From contig CAIKZO010000039.1 in NCBI GenBank assembly GCA_903832005.1, forward strand, positions 26,640 to 90,639: a stretch of 64,000 nucleotides of DNA, given 5' to 3'. Origin of the DNA: Enhydrobacter aerosaccus. Its GTDB lineage: Bacteria; Pseudomonadota; Alphaproteobacteria; Reyranellales; Reyranellaceae. A program made the translations under genes and the position numbers. Positions 8,135-16,366 of the stretch are shown piece by piece (the stretch's first letter is position 1; each line of letters opens with the position of its first letter). The notes under the pieces are model-generated. The model saw only the letters and a list, made by a program, of their open reading frames with translations. It did not search any database and was not told where the DNA came from.

Positions 8135-9601
8135 TCACGCCACCATGTTCTTGTAGATCGCTCCGTCCTTCACGATGACGAGAAAATTCTGGGCCGGGTT
8201 TTCGATCAGCTTGATGTTCGAGATCGGATCGCCATCGACCAGCAACAAGTCCGCGAGGGCGCCTTCCTGAACGACGCCTAGCTTGCCGTCGTACGGGCTG
8301 CGCAGGCCGGAAAGCGCGAGGAGTTCGGCATTGGTCGACGTCGCCATCTTCAGGAGTTCGGCAGGCGCGTACCAGCGGGTCAGCTTCGTCAGTTGCGCGC
8401 CCTGCCGGGCGGCGATCTTTGCGTCGAAGAGCGTGTCCGTTCCCCACGCCGTCTTCACCTTGTATTGCTTGGCCAGTCTGTAGGCGTTGTCGGTGCCCGA
8501 GATCATCTGCGACTGCTTCTTGCGATTGGCCGAGCCCTCGGGAAAGGGCGTGGCGTCCTCGTCATCGAGAAACGGCTGCAGGCTCCACCAGGCGCCCTTT
8601 TGCGCCATCAGCGCGACCGTCGGCTCATCCAGCAATTGACCATGCTCGATGCTTTTGACGCCGGCCTCGATCGCCTGTCGCACGGCGCGCGGCGTATAGG
8701 CGTGCACGGCGGCGTAAGTGCCCCAGTTCTCGGCCGCCTCGACGCCGGCGCGCAATTCGGGGACGGTGTATTGCGTCACGTCGAGTGGATCATAGACCGA
8801 GGAGACGCCGCCGCCGGCCATGAGCTTGATATGCGTGGCGCCCAACGCGAGCTGTTCGCGCGCACGCTTGCGCACCGTATCGGGATCGTCGGCGATCGCC
8901 GCGCCGCCCGCGCGTTCGGTGAAGGTGTAATCGCCCGGCCGCGCCGGAAGATCATTGGGCAACCTGAAGTCGCCGTGGCCGCCGGTCTGGGAAATGAAGG
9001 CGCCCGCCGTCCAGATGCGGGGGCCCGGCACGATGCCGCTATCGATGCCGCGCTTCAGGCCGAACGCCGGCCCTCCCATGTCGCGAATGGAGGTAAATCC
9101 ACGCAGCAACATGTCGTTGGCCGCTTTCACCGCGGCGACGTTGATGAAGCCCACGTCGGAGGTCAGCACGACCAGTTGAGGCACGGTCGCAAACATGATG
9201 TGCGTGTGCGCGTCGATCAGGCCGGGCATCAGGGTGCGGCCGCCACCTTGGATCCTCGTCAGCGCGAGATCTGCCGGCGCAGAAATCGGAGTAGGTGAAA
9301 TCGACTTGATGGTGTTGCCGACGACCAGCACGTTCATCGGCGCGGAAAGCCTGTCGGAGACGCCGTCGAAAATACGAACGTTCTCGAACAGCACGCCCTT
9401 GGTCTGCGCGCTCTGGGCCCGTGCCGGCGTCGAAACGCAATTCAACCCTGCGGCTGCGACCGCCGCGCCGGCGCCGGCGAGAAAGCCCCGCCGGGAGAAG
9501 TCCGCATTCATCTTCAAAGTCAGAGTGTGGAGCCCTGGCGCGCAGCACTGGCAGATCGAGCTATTGACCAGCCGATCCTTGCTTCCTGTCAGCGTGGCCA
9601 T
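8135..9601 (-). CDS. Tat-exported amidohydrolase family protein
   Basis: 488-aa metal-dependent amidohydrolase (imidazolonepropionase/prolidase-like branch). The leader contains SRRGFLAGAGAAVAAAG, a twin-arginine signal, so the enzyme is exported folded. Metal-site motifs: LMPGLIDAHTHIMF (HxH), IKLMAGGG at the Lys region, AVHAYTP and SIEHGQLLD for the later histidines, and KTAWGTDTLF with the final Asp. The ATG at 9601 has GAGGGAG at good spacing; starting there adds a Cys cluster (SICQCC) and LH before the Tat motif, as in other Tat proteins with an N-terminal metal-binding tail. The internal Met at 9511 has a poor ribosome site but would give a conventional Tat leader. Likely a periplasmic hydrolase of amides, lactams or peptides; substrate unknown. 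Confidence 0.88.
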   Translation of the reverse strand: MATLTGSKDRLVNSSICQCCAPGLHTLTLKMNADFSRRGFLAGAGAAVAAAGLNCVSTPARAQSAQTKGVLFENVRIFDGVSDRLSAPMNVLVVGNTIKSISPTPISAPADLALTRIQGGGRTLMPGLIDAHTHIMFATVPQLVVLTSDVGFINVAAVKAANDMLLRGFTSIRDMGGPAFGLKRGIDSGIVPGPRIWTAGAFISQTGGHGDFRLPNDLPARPGDYTFTERAGGAAIADDPDTVRKRAREQLALGATHIKLMAGGGVSSVYDPLDVTQYTVPELRAGVEAAENWGTYAAVHAYTPRAVRQAIEAGVKSIEHGQLLDEPTVALMAQKGAWWSLQPFLDDEDATPFPEGSANRKKQSQMISGTDNAYRLAKQYKVKTAWGTDTLFDAKIAARQGAQLTKLTRWYAPAELLKMATSTNAELLALSGLRSPYDGKLGVVQEGALADLLLVDGDPISNIKLIENPAQNFLVIVKDGAIYKNMVA

Positions 9602-9644
9602 GCGGCACTCCCTCGCGATCCCAACGGGCGGGGGAGTATAGGTC

Positions 9645-10070
9645 CTAGGCGAAGTCCTTCGCCACGAAGTAGCGCGTGTTGCCGGGCGGATAGTCGGCGA
9701 TCTCGCCGAAGGTCTTGAAACCCTGGCGCAGGTAGAAGCGATGGGCGTCGGGGCTGAAGGTCTCGAGCCAGGCGCCGATGCAGCCGCGCTTCTTCGCTTC
9801 TTCCTCGGCCTCTGCCAGCAGTCGTGCGCCCATGCCCTGGCCGCGCAGCTTTTCCGGCACGAACAGAAGCTCGACGGTTAGGCGTTGCCACGAAGTGCGG
9901 CCGTACAGCCCGCCGATCAGCGTGCCGTTCTCCTGGATCATGATGGCCAGCGGCCGGCGGTCGTTCTCGCCCATCCGCGCCACGTTCACCGCCGAGATGC
10001 CCTGGCCAACGAGCTCGTGCATGCCAGCGGGTGGCTGGTCGGTGAGAACCAGCTCGACGGTGTCCGTCAT
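9645..10070 (-). CDS. GNAT family N-acetyltransferase
   Basis: 141-aa acetyl-CoA-dependent acyltransferase of normal GNAT length. The acetyl-CoA-binding motif A is visible as VPEKLRGQGMGARLLAEAEEEAKKRG, and motif B as WLETFSPDAHRFYLRQGFKTFGEIADYPPGN, which resembles acetyltransferases acting on small polar or antibiotic-like molecules. The start at 10070 (TDTVELVLTDQ) follows an AGAGTGAAG site that overlaps the end of the hepT gene; the longer frame to 10157 runs through hepT. The three genes mntA-hepT-GNAT are contiguous. Because tRNA-acetylating GNAT toxins exist, a link to the toxin-antitoxin pair is conceivable, but nothing in the sequence demands it. Confidence 0.85.
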   Translation of the reverse strand: MTDTVELVLTDQPPAGMHELVGQGISAVNVARMGENDRRPLAIMIQENGTLIGGLYGRTSWQRLTVELLFVPEKLRGQGMGARLLAEAEEEAKKRGCIGAWLETFSPDAHRFYLRQGFKTFGEIADYPPGNTRYFVAKDFA

Positions 10071-10074
10071 CACT

Positions 10075-10422
10075 TCACTCTTTGGAAATGGACTGAAGGA
10101 TGTCGCCAACCGCTGTCTTGAGCTCTGGAAGTCGGTCGCGGATTGTCCGCCAGACAATGGCGGGGTCGATTCCAGCGTAGTCGTGCGCGATCAGGTTTCG
10201 CATGGCGCGGATCTTTGTCCAGGGAACGTCTGGCGCGAGATCCGTTACTTCACTCGGCAATCGCCCAACGGCCTCGCCGATGTACTGAAGGGCGTGGAGA
10301 ACGGCGTAGAGTGTTTTTTCATCGCCGCCGACGTCGCCGTTCGATTCTGAAGACCAAATTTCTATGCGGTCTATAAAGTCGAGTATGTCGCGCAGAAGAT
10401 CCGACGGCCGGCTACGCTGCAT
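10075..10422 (-). CDS. hepT: HepT-like HEPN-domain ribonuclease toxin (DUF86)
   Basis: 115-aa HEPN protein. The diagnostic RX4HXY motif is intact (R75-NLIA-H80-D-Y82), the active site of HepT RNases. The helix LYAVLHALQYIGEAVGRLPSEV matches the conserved HEPN core. It overlaps the preceding nucleotidyltransferase gene by 11 bp, the typical MntA/HepT arrangement. In characterised pairs, HepT cleaves tRNA or mRNA and MntA neutralises it by polyadenylylating the Tyr of this motif; Tyr82 is the expected target. Cytoplasmic. Start codon chosen at 10422, giving the usual length. Confidence 0.88.
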   Translation of the reverse strand: MQRSRPSDLLRDILDFIDRIEIWSSESNGDVGGDEKTLYAVLHALQYIGEAVGRLPSEVTDLAPDVPWTKIRAMRNLIAHDYAGIDPAIVWRTIRDRLPELKTAVGDILQSISKE

Positions 10423-10702
10423 AGCGTACTTCGTCGAGTACGCGCGCGCGCAGACGCGGCTTCAACGCTTGCGGTGTCGTGAGGTCGACAGGACAGCCGA
10501 GAATCTCGGCAAGTCGATCGCGCAATGCTGCGAAGTCGAACAAGTCCGGCACAGCGTCGAATTCGACCAGCACATCCACATCGCTGTCGGGACCGGCTTC
10601 GCCTCGAGCCACGGAGCCGAACACGCCGAGCCGGCGCACGCCGGCACGCGCCAACTCCGCACGATGTGCTGCTATCCGGATGAAGAATTCGGCTCGATCC
10701 AT
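10412..10702 (-). CDS. mntA: MntA-like minimal nucleotidyltransferase antitoxin
   Basis: 96-aa minimal nucleotidyltransferase. The GSX10DXD signature is complete: G29-S30 followed by ARGEAGPDS and D41-V-D43. A third acidic position is available at PVDLTT. Start ATG 10702 is preceded by CGAGAGAG. In known MntA/HepT pairs this protein transfers AMP to the HEPN toxin and blocks it. The 11-bp overlap with hepT indicates translational coupling so that antitoxin is made first. The pair sits alone between unrelated metabolic genes, which fits lateral acquisition, although base composition is not obviously different. Confidence 0.88.
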   Translation of the reverse strand: MDRAEFFIRIAAHRAELARAGVRRLGVFGSVARGEAGPDSDVDVLVEFDAVPDLFDFAALRDRLAEILGCPVDLTTPQALKPRLRARVLDEVRYAA

Positions 10703-10772
10703 GACTCTCTCGCGTGTCGAATATAGCGCAGGAGAGCCCTTTATGACAGGCCCGGCTCAGGCCGGATCCTCT

Positions 10773-11942
10773 CTAGCGCAGCGGTTCCAGGATGCTCACA
10801 TAGTTGGCGACCGCGGCGCCGCCCATGTTGAACACGCCGGCGATGTTGGCCTTCGGCAGCTGCAGCGCGCCGGGCGCGGTGCCCGAGAGCTGCATCGCCG
10901 ACATCACGTGCATCGACACGCCGGTGGCGCCGACCGGATGGCCCTTGGCCTTGAGGCCGCCCGAGACGTTGACCGGCAGCTTGCCGTCGCGCTCGACCCA
11001 GCCTTCGTGGACCGCGCGTTCGCCTTCGCCCGGCGCCGTGAGGCCCATCGCCTCGTATTCGATCAGCTCGGCCGAGGTGAAGCAGTCGTGGCTCTCGACG
11101 AAGGAGAGGTCGAGCAGGTCGATCTTCGCCTCGGTCAGCGCCTGCTTCCAGGCGAGCGCCGGGCCCTCGAACTTGATGATGTCGCGCTTGCTCATCGGCA
11201 GGAAGTCGTTGACGTGCTGCGCCGCGCGGAAGGCGATCGCCTGCTTCATGCCGAGCGCGGTCGAGACATCGGCCAGCACGACCGCGGCCGCGCCATCGGT
11301 GACCGGCGAGCAGTCGGTCCGCTTCAACGGGCCGGCCACGAACGGGTTCTTGTCCGAGGGTGTGCGGCAGAAGTCGTAGGCGAATTCCTTCTGGAAATGC
11401 GCGAACGGGTTCTTGGCGCCGTTCTTGTGCGCCTTGACCGCGATCTTGGCGAGCGCGTCGGACTTGTCGCCGTAGCGCTGGAAATAGGCCGAGGTGATCT
11501 TGCCGAAGATGCCGGCGAAGCCTGCTTCGATGGTCGCTTCTTCGGCGACGTAAGAGGCCTTGATCAGCACCTCGCCGGCCTGCGTGGAGTTGAGTTCGGT
11601 CATCTTCTCGACGCCGACCACCAGCACGAAACGCGCCTTCTTGGCGGCGAGCGTGTTGAGCCCCATGTGGATCGCGGCCGAACCGGTGGCGCAGGCGTTC
11701 TCGACGCGGGTGCTGGGCTTGAAGCGCAGGTCGGGATGGGCCTGAAGGGCGAGCGAGGAATGGAACTCCTGGCGCACGAAGCCGCCGTTCATGTTGCCGA
11801 CGTAGATCACGTCGATGTCGCGCGGCTCGATGCCGGCGTGGGCGATCGCCTCGGATGCCGCCTTCACGATCAGCGACTCGCTGGTCTCGTTCTCGAGCTT
11901 GCCGAACTTGCCGTGGGACCAACCGACGATGCAGGCCGTCAT
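10773..11942 (-). CDS. Thiolase / acetyl-CoA acetyltransferase (SCP-x type)
   Basis: 389-aa thiolase-fold acyl-CoA acetyltransferase of the SCP-x/archaeal type. Active-site features: nucleophile C84 in ENACATGSAA, SHDCFTSAELIEYEAMG (His/Cys region), and the C-terminal GGLKAKGHPVGATG with the catalytic His. ATG 11942 has a GGAG site. It could condense or cleave acyl-CoA in fatty-acid, aromatic or steroid-like degradation. Thiolases of this class are often coded beside a DUF35/OB-fold partner, which is absent here, so it may work alone or with a distant partner. Its promoter likely includes the TATA-rich stretch at 11973-11992. Confidence 0.9.
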   Translation of the reverse strand: MTACIVGWSHGKFGKLENETSESLIVKAASEAIAHAGIEPRDIDVIYVGNMNGGFVRQEFHSSLALQAHPDLRFKPSTRVENACATGSAAIHMGLNTLAAKKARFVLVVGVEKMTELNSTQAGEVLIKASYVAEEATIEAGFAGIFGKITSAYFQRYGDKSDALAKIAVKAHKNGAKNPFAHFQKEFAYDFCRTPSDKNPFVAGPLKRTDCSPVTDGAAAVVLADVSTALGMKQAIAFRAAQHVNDFLPMSKRDIIKFEGPALAWKQALTEAKIDLLDLSFVESHDCFTSAELIEYEAMGLTAPGEGERAVHEGWVERDGKLPVNVSGGLKAKGHPVGATGVSMHVMSAMQLSGTAPGALQLPKANIAGVFNMGGAAVANYVSILEPLR

Positions 11943-12097
11943 TTGTACTTCTCCATGGGGATCATCATCTTCAACGGTGCATATACACTTATAGGCGCCG
12001 CGCCGCCGGGCAAGCGGTCTCGCAGGATTTTAGCTCATGGCTATATGCCCTAATTCCGCCGCCCGATTATTGTCTATAGTCTCCTTCCAGAGGAACC

Positions 12098-12475
12098 ATG
12101 TCCGATCCCGTCCGCCCCCCGCTGCAACGCTCCCGCTGGCCCCTGATCCTGGGCGCCCTGGTGGGCAGCTTCCTGCTGGTCGGCGCGGGCCTTGGGCTCG
12201 GCTGGTACCTGTTTTACCGGCCGATCGTGAATGTCGCGGTACAGCTGCCGGCCCCTCCACCGCCGCCCGCCCCGCCGGGTCCGGACGCGCAGGCCGTCAA
12301 GGCGCTGGAAGACCAGATCGACAAGCAGAAGACCGCCAACAAGCAGATCGAGGACCAGATCGCGGCTCTCAAGGATCGCCTGCGCGCCGACGTCTGCACC
12401 GCCAAGGACCCGAGCGGCAAGGCCAGCCCGCAGCAGACCCCGATGCCGGGCCCCGGCGACGGCCGGAAGATCTAG
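12098..12475 (+). CDS. Small membrane protein with coiled coil, probable Srf-cluster component
   Basis: 125 aa: a polar N-terminus, one membrane helix (about residues 14-40), a Pro-rich linker (51-62), a predicted coiled coil (66-97), a single cysteine (C100) and a polar tail. AGAGGAACC directly before ATG 12098 is a good ribosome site. The plan of helix, Pro-rich linker or charged stalk, coiled coil, lone Cys is the same as in the two SrfA-like proteins encoded at 19369-22036, although the sequences differ. It lies at the 3' end of the Srf-type cluster on the opposite strand. No family recognised; a structural partner of that complex is an inference from architecture and position. Confidence 0.7.
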   Translation: MSDPVRPPLQRSRWPLILGALVGSFLLVGAGLGLGWYLFYRPIVNVAVQLPAPPPPPAPPGPDAQAVKALEDQIDKQKTANKQIEDQIAALKDRLRADVCTAKDPSGKASPQQTPMPGPGDGRKI

Positions 12476-12485
12476 CTGCTCTTTC

Positions 12486-12541
12486 GGACCGCGCGCATCC
12501 TGCGCGCTCATGCTCATGAGCGGGCTGGAAGCCCGCGGTCC
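12486..12541. repeat. Cloverleaf-like palindromic intergenic repeat
   Basis: Outer arms GGACCGCG (12486-12493) and CGCGGTCC (12534-12541) enclose three smaller inverted repeats: GCGCGC/GCGCGC (12491-12496, 12502-12507), GCTCAT/ATGAGC (12506-12511, 12516-12521) and GCGGGCT/AGCCCGC (12520-12526, 12530-12536). It fills the gap between two convergent genes and may end transcription from both sides. No T-run follows on either strand, so it is not a classical terminator; it looks like a dispersed palindromic element. Confidence 0.65.
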
Positions 12542-12546
12542 GCGAA

Positions 12547-13686
12547 TTACGGCTTCAACGTCTCGAGCGCCTTCTTGGCCTCGGCGTCGTTCTGGCCGGC
12601 GGCCTGCTGGAGCCATGTCCTGGCCTTGGTCGGATCGGCGGCAAGGCCCGCGCCGCCCTTGGCCAGCAGCTGTCCATACTTCCGCTGCGCTTCGACGTTG
12701 CCGGCCAGCGCCGCGCGCTCGTACCAGTCGGCGGCGCGTGTGCCGTCCTGCGGGAAGCCGGCCTTGGGCAGCTGCAGCGGATCGTAGAACCCCGCGACCG
12801 CCAGCTCGGCCTGCGGGTTGCCGGCTTCGGCCGCCGCACGCCACACCAGGAACGCCTCGCGCAGGTCGCCGCCCTGGGCGTAATCGCCGGCGCGCTTCAG
12901 CAGCGCCTCGGGCGTGGGCTTGGTCGCGAGATATTCGTCGATGGCCAGACGCGACGCCTTCTTTGGCGGCTCGATTGTTGGCGCTGGCGTTGGCGTAGGT
13001 GTCGGAACCGGCGGTGAAGGCGCGGCCGCGGTTTCGGCGGCCGACGCGGCCGGCGGCGGCGCGATGCCCATCAGGGCCTCGAGCTGTTGGCGATGGAACA
13101 GGTAAGCATAGGTGCCGCCTCCGATCAGCAGCGCCAGCACGATCAGCGTTAGCAGCCACGTGCCGCCGTTCGAGCGCGGCGGCGGCGGTTCCGGTTCGGG
13201 CTCCGGCAGGCGTGGCGGCAGCTCGGGCGCCTGCAGCACCAGCGGCGGCGGCAATTCAGGCTCGATCCGAAGCGGCGGCGGTTCGATCCGTTGCGCGGGG
13301 CGGCGCAGGCGTACCAGATCGTCGGTGCTGCGCGCCGACGGATCGATCGCGCCCGAGGTCAGCATCTGCGGCCATGCGATGACGGTGGCACCGACGACGC
13401 CGATGTCGGGCTCCCTCACGCGCAGCCGGACCGTGGACGTGCCGGCCAGGCGATCGCAGATCTCCGGACCCAAGTGGAATTCCAGCGCGCCCTTCACCCG
13501 CTCGACATGCGCCGGCACCAGCCATGCCTCGGTGCGCCGCCAGCCGTCGTCGGCCAGGTGCGAGTCTGGCCCCTGCTGGCGTTGCAGCGAGAGGGCGAGA
13601 CCGTCGGCCGGTGCGTCGAGATCGGTCACGCGCAGGATCGCGTGGCCGGGATCGGGCTGGGGCAGGACGGTGGCGCGCATCGGCAT
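12547..13686 (-). CDS. Sel1-repeat membrane protein of the Srf cluster
   Basis: 379 aa in four parts: an N-terminal beta-rich domain (about 1-110), a Pro/Glu-rich linker (130-172), one membrane helix (175-195), and a C-terminal run of Sel1-like repeats (about 265-379, for example AFLVWRAAAEAGNPQAELAVAGFY, AADWYERAALAGNVEAQRKYGQLLAKG, ARTWLQQAAGQNDAEAKKALE). A second Pro/Thr-rich stretch follows the helix. It is the last gene of the minus-strand cluster, 10 bp after srfC. Sel1 repeats usually scaffold protein complexes, so this protein may tether the SrfB/SrfC machinery to the membrane. Topology (N-in, repeats outside) is inferred from the charge pattern only. Confidence 0.8.
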   Translation of the reverse strand: MPMRATVLPQPDPGHAILRVTDLDAPADGLALSLQRQQGPDSHLADDGWRRTEAWLVPAHVERVKGALEFHLGPEICDRLAGTSTVRLRVREPDIGVVGATVIAWPQMLTSGAIDPSARSTDDLVRLRRPAQRIEPPPLRIEPELPPPLVLQAPELPPRLPEPEPEPPPPRSNGGTWLLTLIVLALLIGGGTYAYLFHRQQLEALMGIAPPPAASAAETAAAPSPPVPTPTPTPAPTIEPPKKASRLAIDEYLATKPTPEALLKRAGDYAQGGDLREAFLVWRAAAEAGNPQAELAVAGFYDPLQLPKAGFPQDGTRAADWYERAALAGNVEAQRKYGQLLAKGGAGLAADPTKARTWLQQAAGQNDAEAKKALETLKP

Positions 13687-13696
13687 CGCGAACGAC

Positions 13697-16360
13697 CTAG
13701 GCGGCCACGGCGCGCAGGATCACGCCCAACCGCTCGTTCTGCTCGGCCGTGATCTCGCGGCCGCCTTCGTAGCCGATATTGTCCATGGCGAGCTGCAGGA
13801 ACGCGCGCATCCAGTCGCGGCAATAGTCGGCGTAGATCGACGACGGCTCTTCGCTCAACGCGGGTGCGCCGTCGATCGGCGCCGGTCCCTGGAAGACGCG
13901 GCGGGTCGGCGCGTTGGGCGGCAGGCCCGGACGCTGCTCGAGCGGCAGGCGGTCGAAGCCCAGCGCGCTCACATAGCCATTCAGCGCCGAGGCGGCCGTG
14001 CGCACCTGGCGCTCGGCGATGTCTTCCCACTTGGCGTTGGCCGCGTTCTCGAGCGCGCGCACGTCGAGCGAGAGCTGATCGATCAGCTTCAGGCGATGGG
14101 CGCCCACGACCAGCTCGTCGATCAGCCAGCCGAGATGCTGGCGGTCGACGCCGAAGTGCGACAGCGCCTTGTCGTCGGCGCCGATGCGCCGCATGTTTTC
14201 CAGCCAGTATTCGGCGGCCTCGCGCGCGAAGCGTTCGGCGCGGTCTTCCAGCACGCCCGAGGGCGGTGCGGAGCGGCCGTCATCGTCGCCGAACACGTCG
14301 GCGAAGATGGCGCCGAGATCGACCGTCGCGCCGGTCGACTGCGCGGCTTGGCCGGTGGGCTTGCTGGCCTTGTTGGGATCCTCCGACGCGCGTGCGGTAG
14401 CGATGCGGAAATAGATGTCGCGCAGGGCCGAATCCGTCACCTGGAGTGCGCCGACGATCTCGCCGAACAGCTGGTGCTGGATGCAGGTCGACAGGCCACG
14501 CAGCACGGTCTGCACGAGGTCCCGCTTCTTGGTACGGGCGTCGCCGTCGGCGGCGCTGTGGAAGCCCGCGAGACGATCGACCAGGCGGCGCACCTGGATC
14601 TCGAGCTGGCCGCGCACCTGGGCGCGCTTGATCGCGGGATCGCAGACCGGCGTCAGGCACTTCACGAGATAGGCCACGCCGCCGTCGTTGGCGCGGAAGG
14701 CCTCGTCCCAGGCCGTGGCCGGATCGGAGAAATGACGCCGCACTTCCAGGTTCTCGGTGAAGTGCGTGCGTAGCTCGCTGGCGCGCGCGGCGAAGGCCTC
14801 GGCGATGCCGGTCTCGCGGCCGCCGTCATAGTCCATGAGGCGTTCGTCGATGACCGTGGGGTTGCGCAGCCAGAAGGAATTGTCGAACGGCCGGCCGTTC
14901 CAGTTGGCCGGCCACTCACCGCGGAAGTTGTTGATCAGCGAATTGCCGAGACGCGCGCTCCAGCGGAGCCGGCGCGATTCCTCGGTCTCGCCCGCCTTCT
15001 GCTCGAACTCGCGGTCCATCTTGGTCAGCACGAGGAACAGCGCATTCTTCTGCTTGGCGCGGTCGGCCGGCGTGGCGCCGATCGTCTGGTCGATCCACGC
15101 CGTCATCATGTCGGAGAGATCGCGTACTTCCTGGTTGCCGTCGGGAATGCACAGCAGGATCGCCGACAGCTCGCGTTCGGCAGAGTAGCGCTGGAAGAGA
15201 TAGGCGACCTTGCCGCGCAGCAGCAGCTCGCGCAGCGGGTTGGCACCCTCGGCGACGCCCTTGGCCTTGGCCACGTCCTCGAGGTTGCCGAGCTTCAGGC
15301 GCGAGCGTGCGCCCGGAAAGTCGAGCAGGTCGGTGTGATCGAAGAAGTCCCACGGCTTCTCGTCGATCGCGACCGAGAGTTCGGCGGTCAGCGCGCAGAC
15401 CAGCGAGCGCGGCAGGCGCGCATCGGGCGAGGTCTTGCGGTCGGCCTGCTTGGGCCGCACCAGCAAGGTGTCGTTGGCGTCGGCGCCCAGCTTGTCGAGC
15501 GTGAGGACGTCGATGATGCTCTTCTCGCGCGGGATCAGCGCATCCATGCCGAGCAGCGCCTCGGGCGCGTGGCCGAGCTTCTCGAGACCGTCGAATAGCG
15601 TGAGATAAAGATCGGTGAAGGGCTGGAAATCGTACCACAGCACCGACCACAGCCGGGCGCGGTCGACACCGCTCAGGCGCGGCGCCAGCTCGATCGCCTC
15701 GCGCCAGTATTCGGTGCGCAGCTCCGAGGTGATACCGGCGAAGAACGTGTCGAAATACTCGATCAGGTCGAGCACGTCATCGCTGTCGAGATCGCCCGGC
15801 GGCGTCGGCAACGCCTTGGCGCGCAGCTCCGTGAGGCGCTTGCGGATCGCCTCGCCGTCGGGCCGCTCGAAGGCCGCCTTCTGGTGGTCGAAGTCCATCA
15901 GGAAGGAGTTGCCCAGGATCTTCACGATGTCGGTTTGTGTGAGCAGCCGCACGCGCACCGGGAAGTCCGGCGCCACGTCGCTGAGGCCAAGTCCGAAGCG
16001 CGTTACCAGGCCGGTCGACTCGCGATTGCCCGGCGGATTGATCTCGCGCAGGAAGTCGTAGGTCTTGTCGGCGAAGCGCGCCTGCAGCGGGCGGCCGTCG
16101 CGGCTCGCCAGGATCGACACGAGATAGGATTTGCCGGCCTGGCTCGGACCGAACACGCCCACGCACATGCGCCGGCGGGCGGCGCGTGAGAGCTTGCGGC
16201 TCTGGTTGCGAACCTTCTGCAGCTCGCTGATCAGCGACGGCGCCTGCTGCGCCACGGTCGGCGACTGGGCGGCAGCGCCCTTCAGCCAGGTGACACCCTC
16301 GCTTGCCGAGACGGCCAGCGCCTCGCAGTCCTGGGCCAGTTTGAGATCGACGGTGTCCAT
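13697..16360 (-). CDS. srfC: SrfC-type putative virulence factor, P-loop GTPase-like
   Basis: 887 aa, recognised as the SrfC/Virul_Fac family. It has the signs of a GTPase: Walker A GPSQAGKS at 71-78, a DFPG switch motif at 347-350 (DHTDLLDFPGARSR) and TKMD at 446-449 in ALFLVLTKMD, like the G4 element. The long insert between G1 and G3 and the helical C-terminal half (about 540-887) recall dynamin-like proteins. Likely cytoplasmic or membrane-associated. It lies 6 bp after srfB and 10 bp before the Sel1 protein gene. In Salmonella, srfABC is SsrB-regulated and its role remains poorly defined; virulence is only one possibility for an environmental bacterium. Nucleotide specificity is inferred from motifs. 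Confidence 0.82.
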   Translation of the reverse strand: MDTVDLKLAQDCEALAVSASEGVTWLKGAAAQSPTVAQQAPSLISELQKVRNQSRKLSRAARRRMCVGVFGPSQAGKSYLVSILASRDGRPLQARFADKTYDFLREINPPGNRESTGLVTRFGLGLSDVAPDFPVRVRLLTQTDIVKILGNSFLMDFDHQKAAFERPDGEAIRKRLTELRAKALPTPPGDLDSDDVLDLIEYFDTFFAGITSELRTEYWREAIELAPRLSGVDRARLWSVLWYDFQPFTDLYLTLFDGLEKLGHAPEALLGMDALIPREKSIIDVLTLDKLGADANDTLLVRPKQADRKTSPDARLPRSLVCALTAELSVAIDEKPWDFFDHTDLLDFPGARSRLKLGNLEDVAKAKGVAEGANPLRELLLRGKVAYLFQRYSAERELSAILLCIPDGNQEVRDLSDMMTAWIDQTIGATPADRAKQKNALFLVLTKMDREFEQKAGETEESRRLRWSARLGNSLINNFRGEWPANWNGRPFDNSFWLRNPTVIDERLMDYDGGRETGIAEAFAARASELRTHFTENLEVRRHFSDPATAWDEAFRANDGGVAYLVKCLTPVCDPAIKRAQVRGQLEIQVRRLVDRLAGFHSAADGDARTKKRDLVQTVLRGLSTCIQHQLFGEIVGALQVTDSALRDIYFRIATARASEDPNKASKPTGQAAQSTGATVDLGAIFADVFGDDDGRSAPPSGVLEDRAERFAREAAEYWLENMRRIGADDKALSHFGVDRQHLGWLIDELVVGAHRLKLIDQLSLDVRALENAANAKWEDIAERQVRTAASALNGYVSALGFDRLPLEQRPGLPPNAPTRRVFQGPAPIDGAPALSEEPSSIYADYCRDWMRAFLQLAMDNIGYEGGREITAEQNERLGVILRAVAA

Positions 16361-16366
16361 ACGCGT

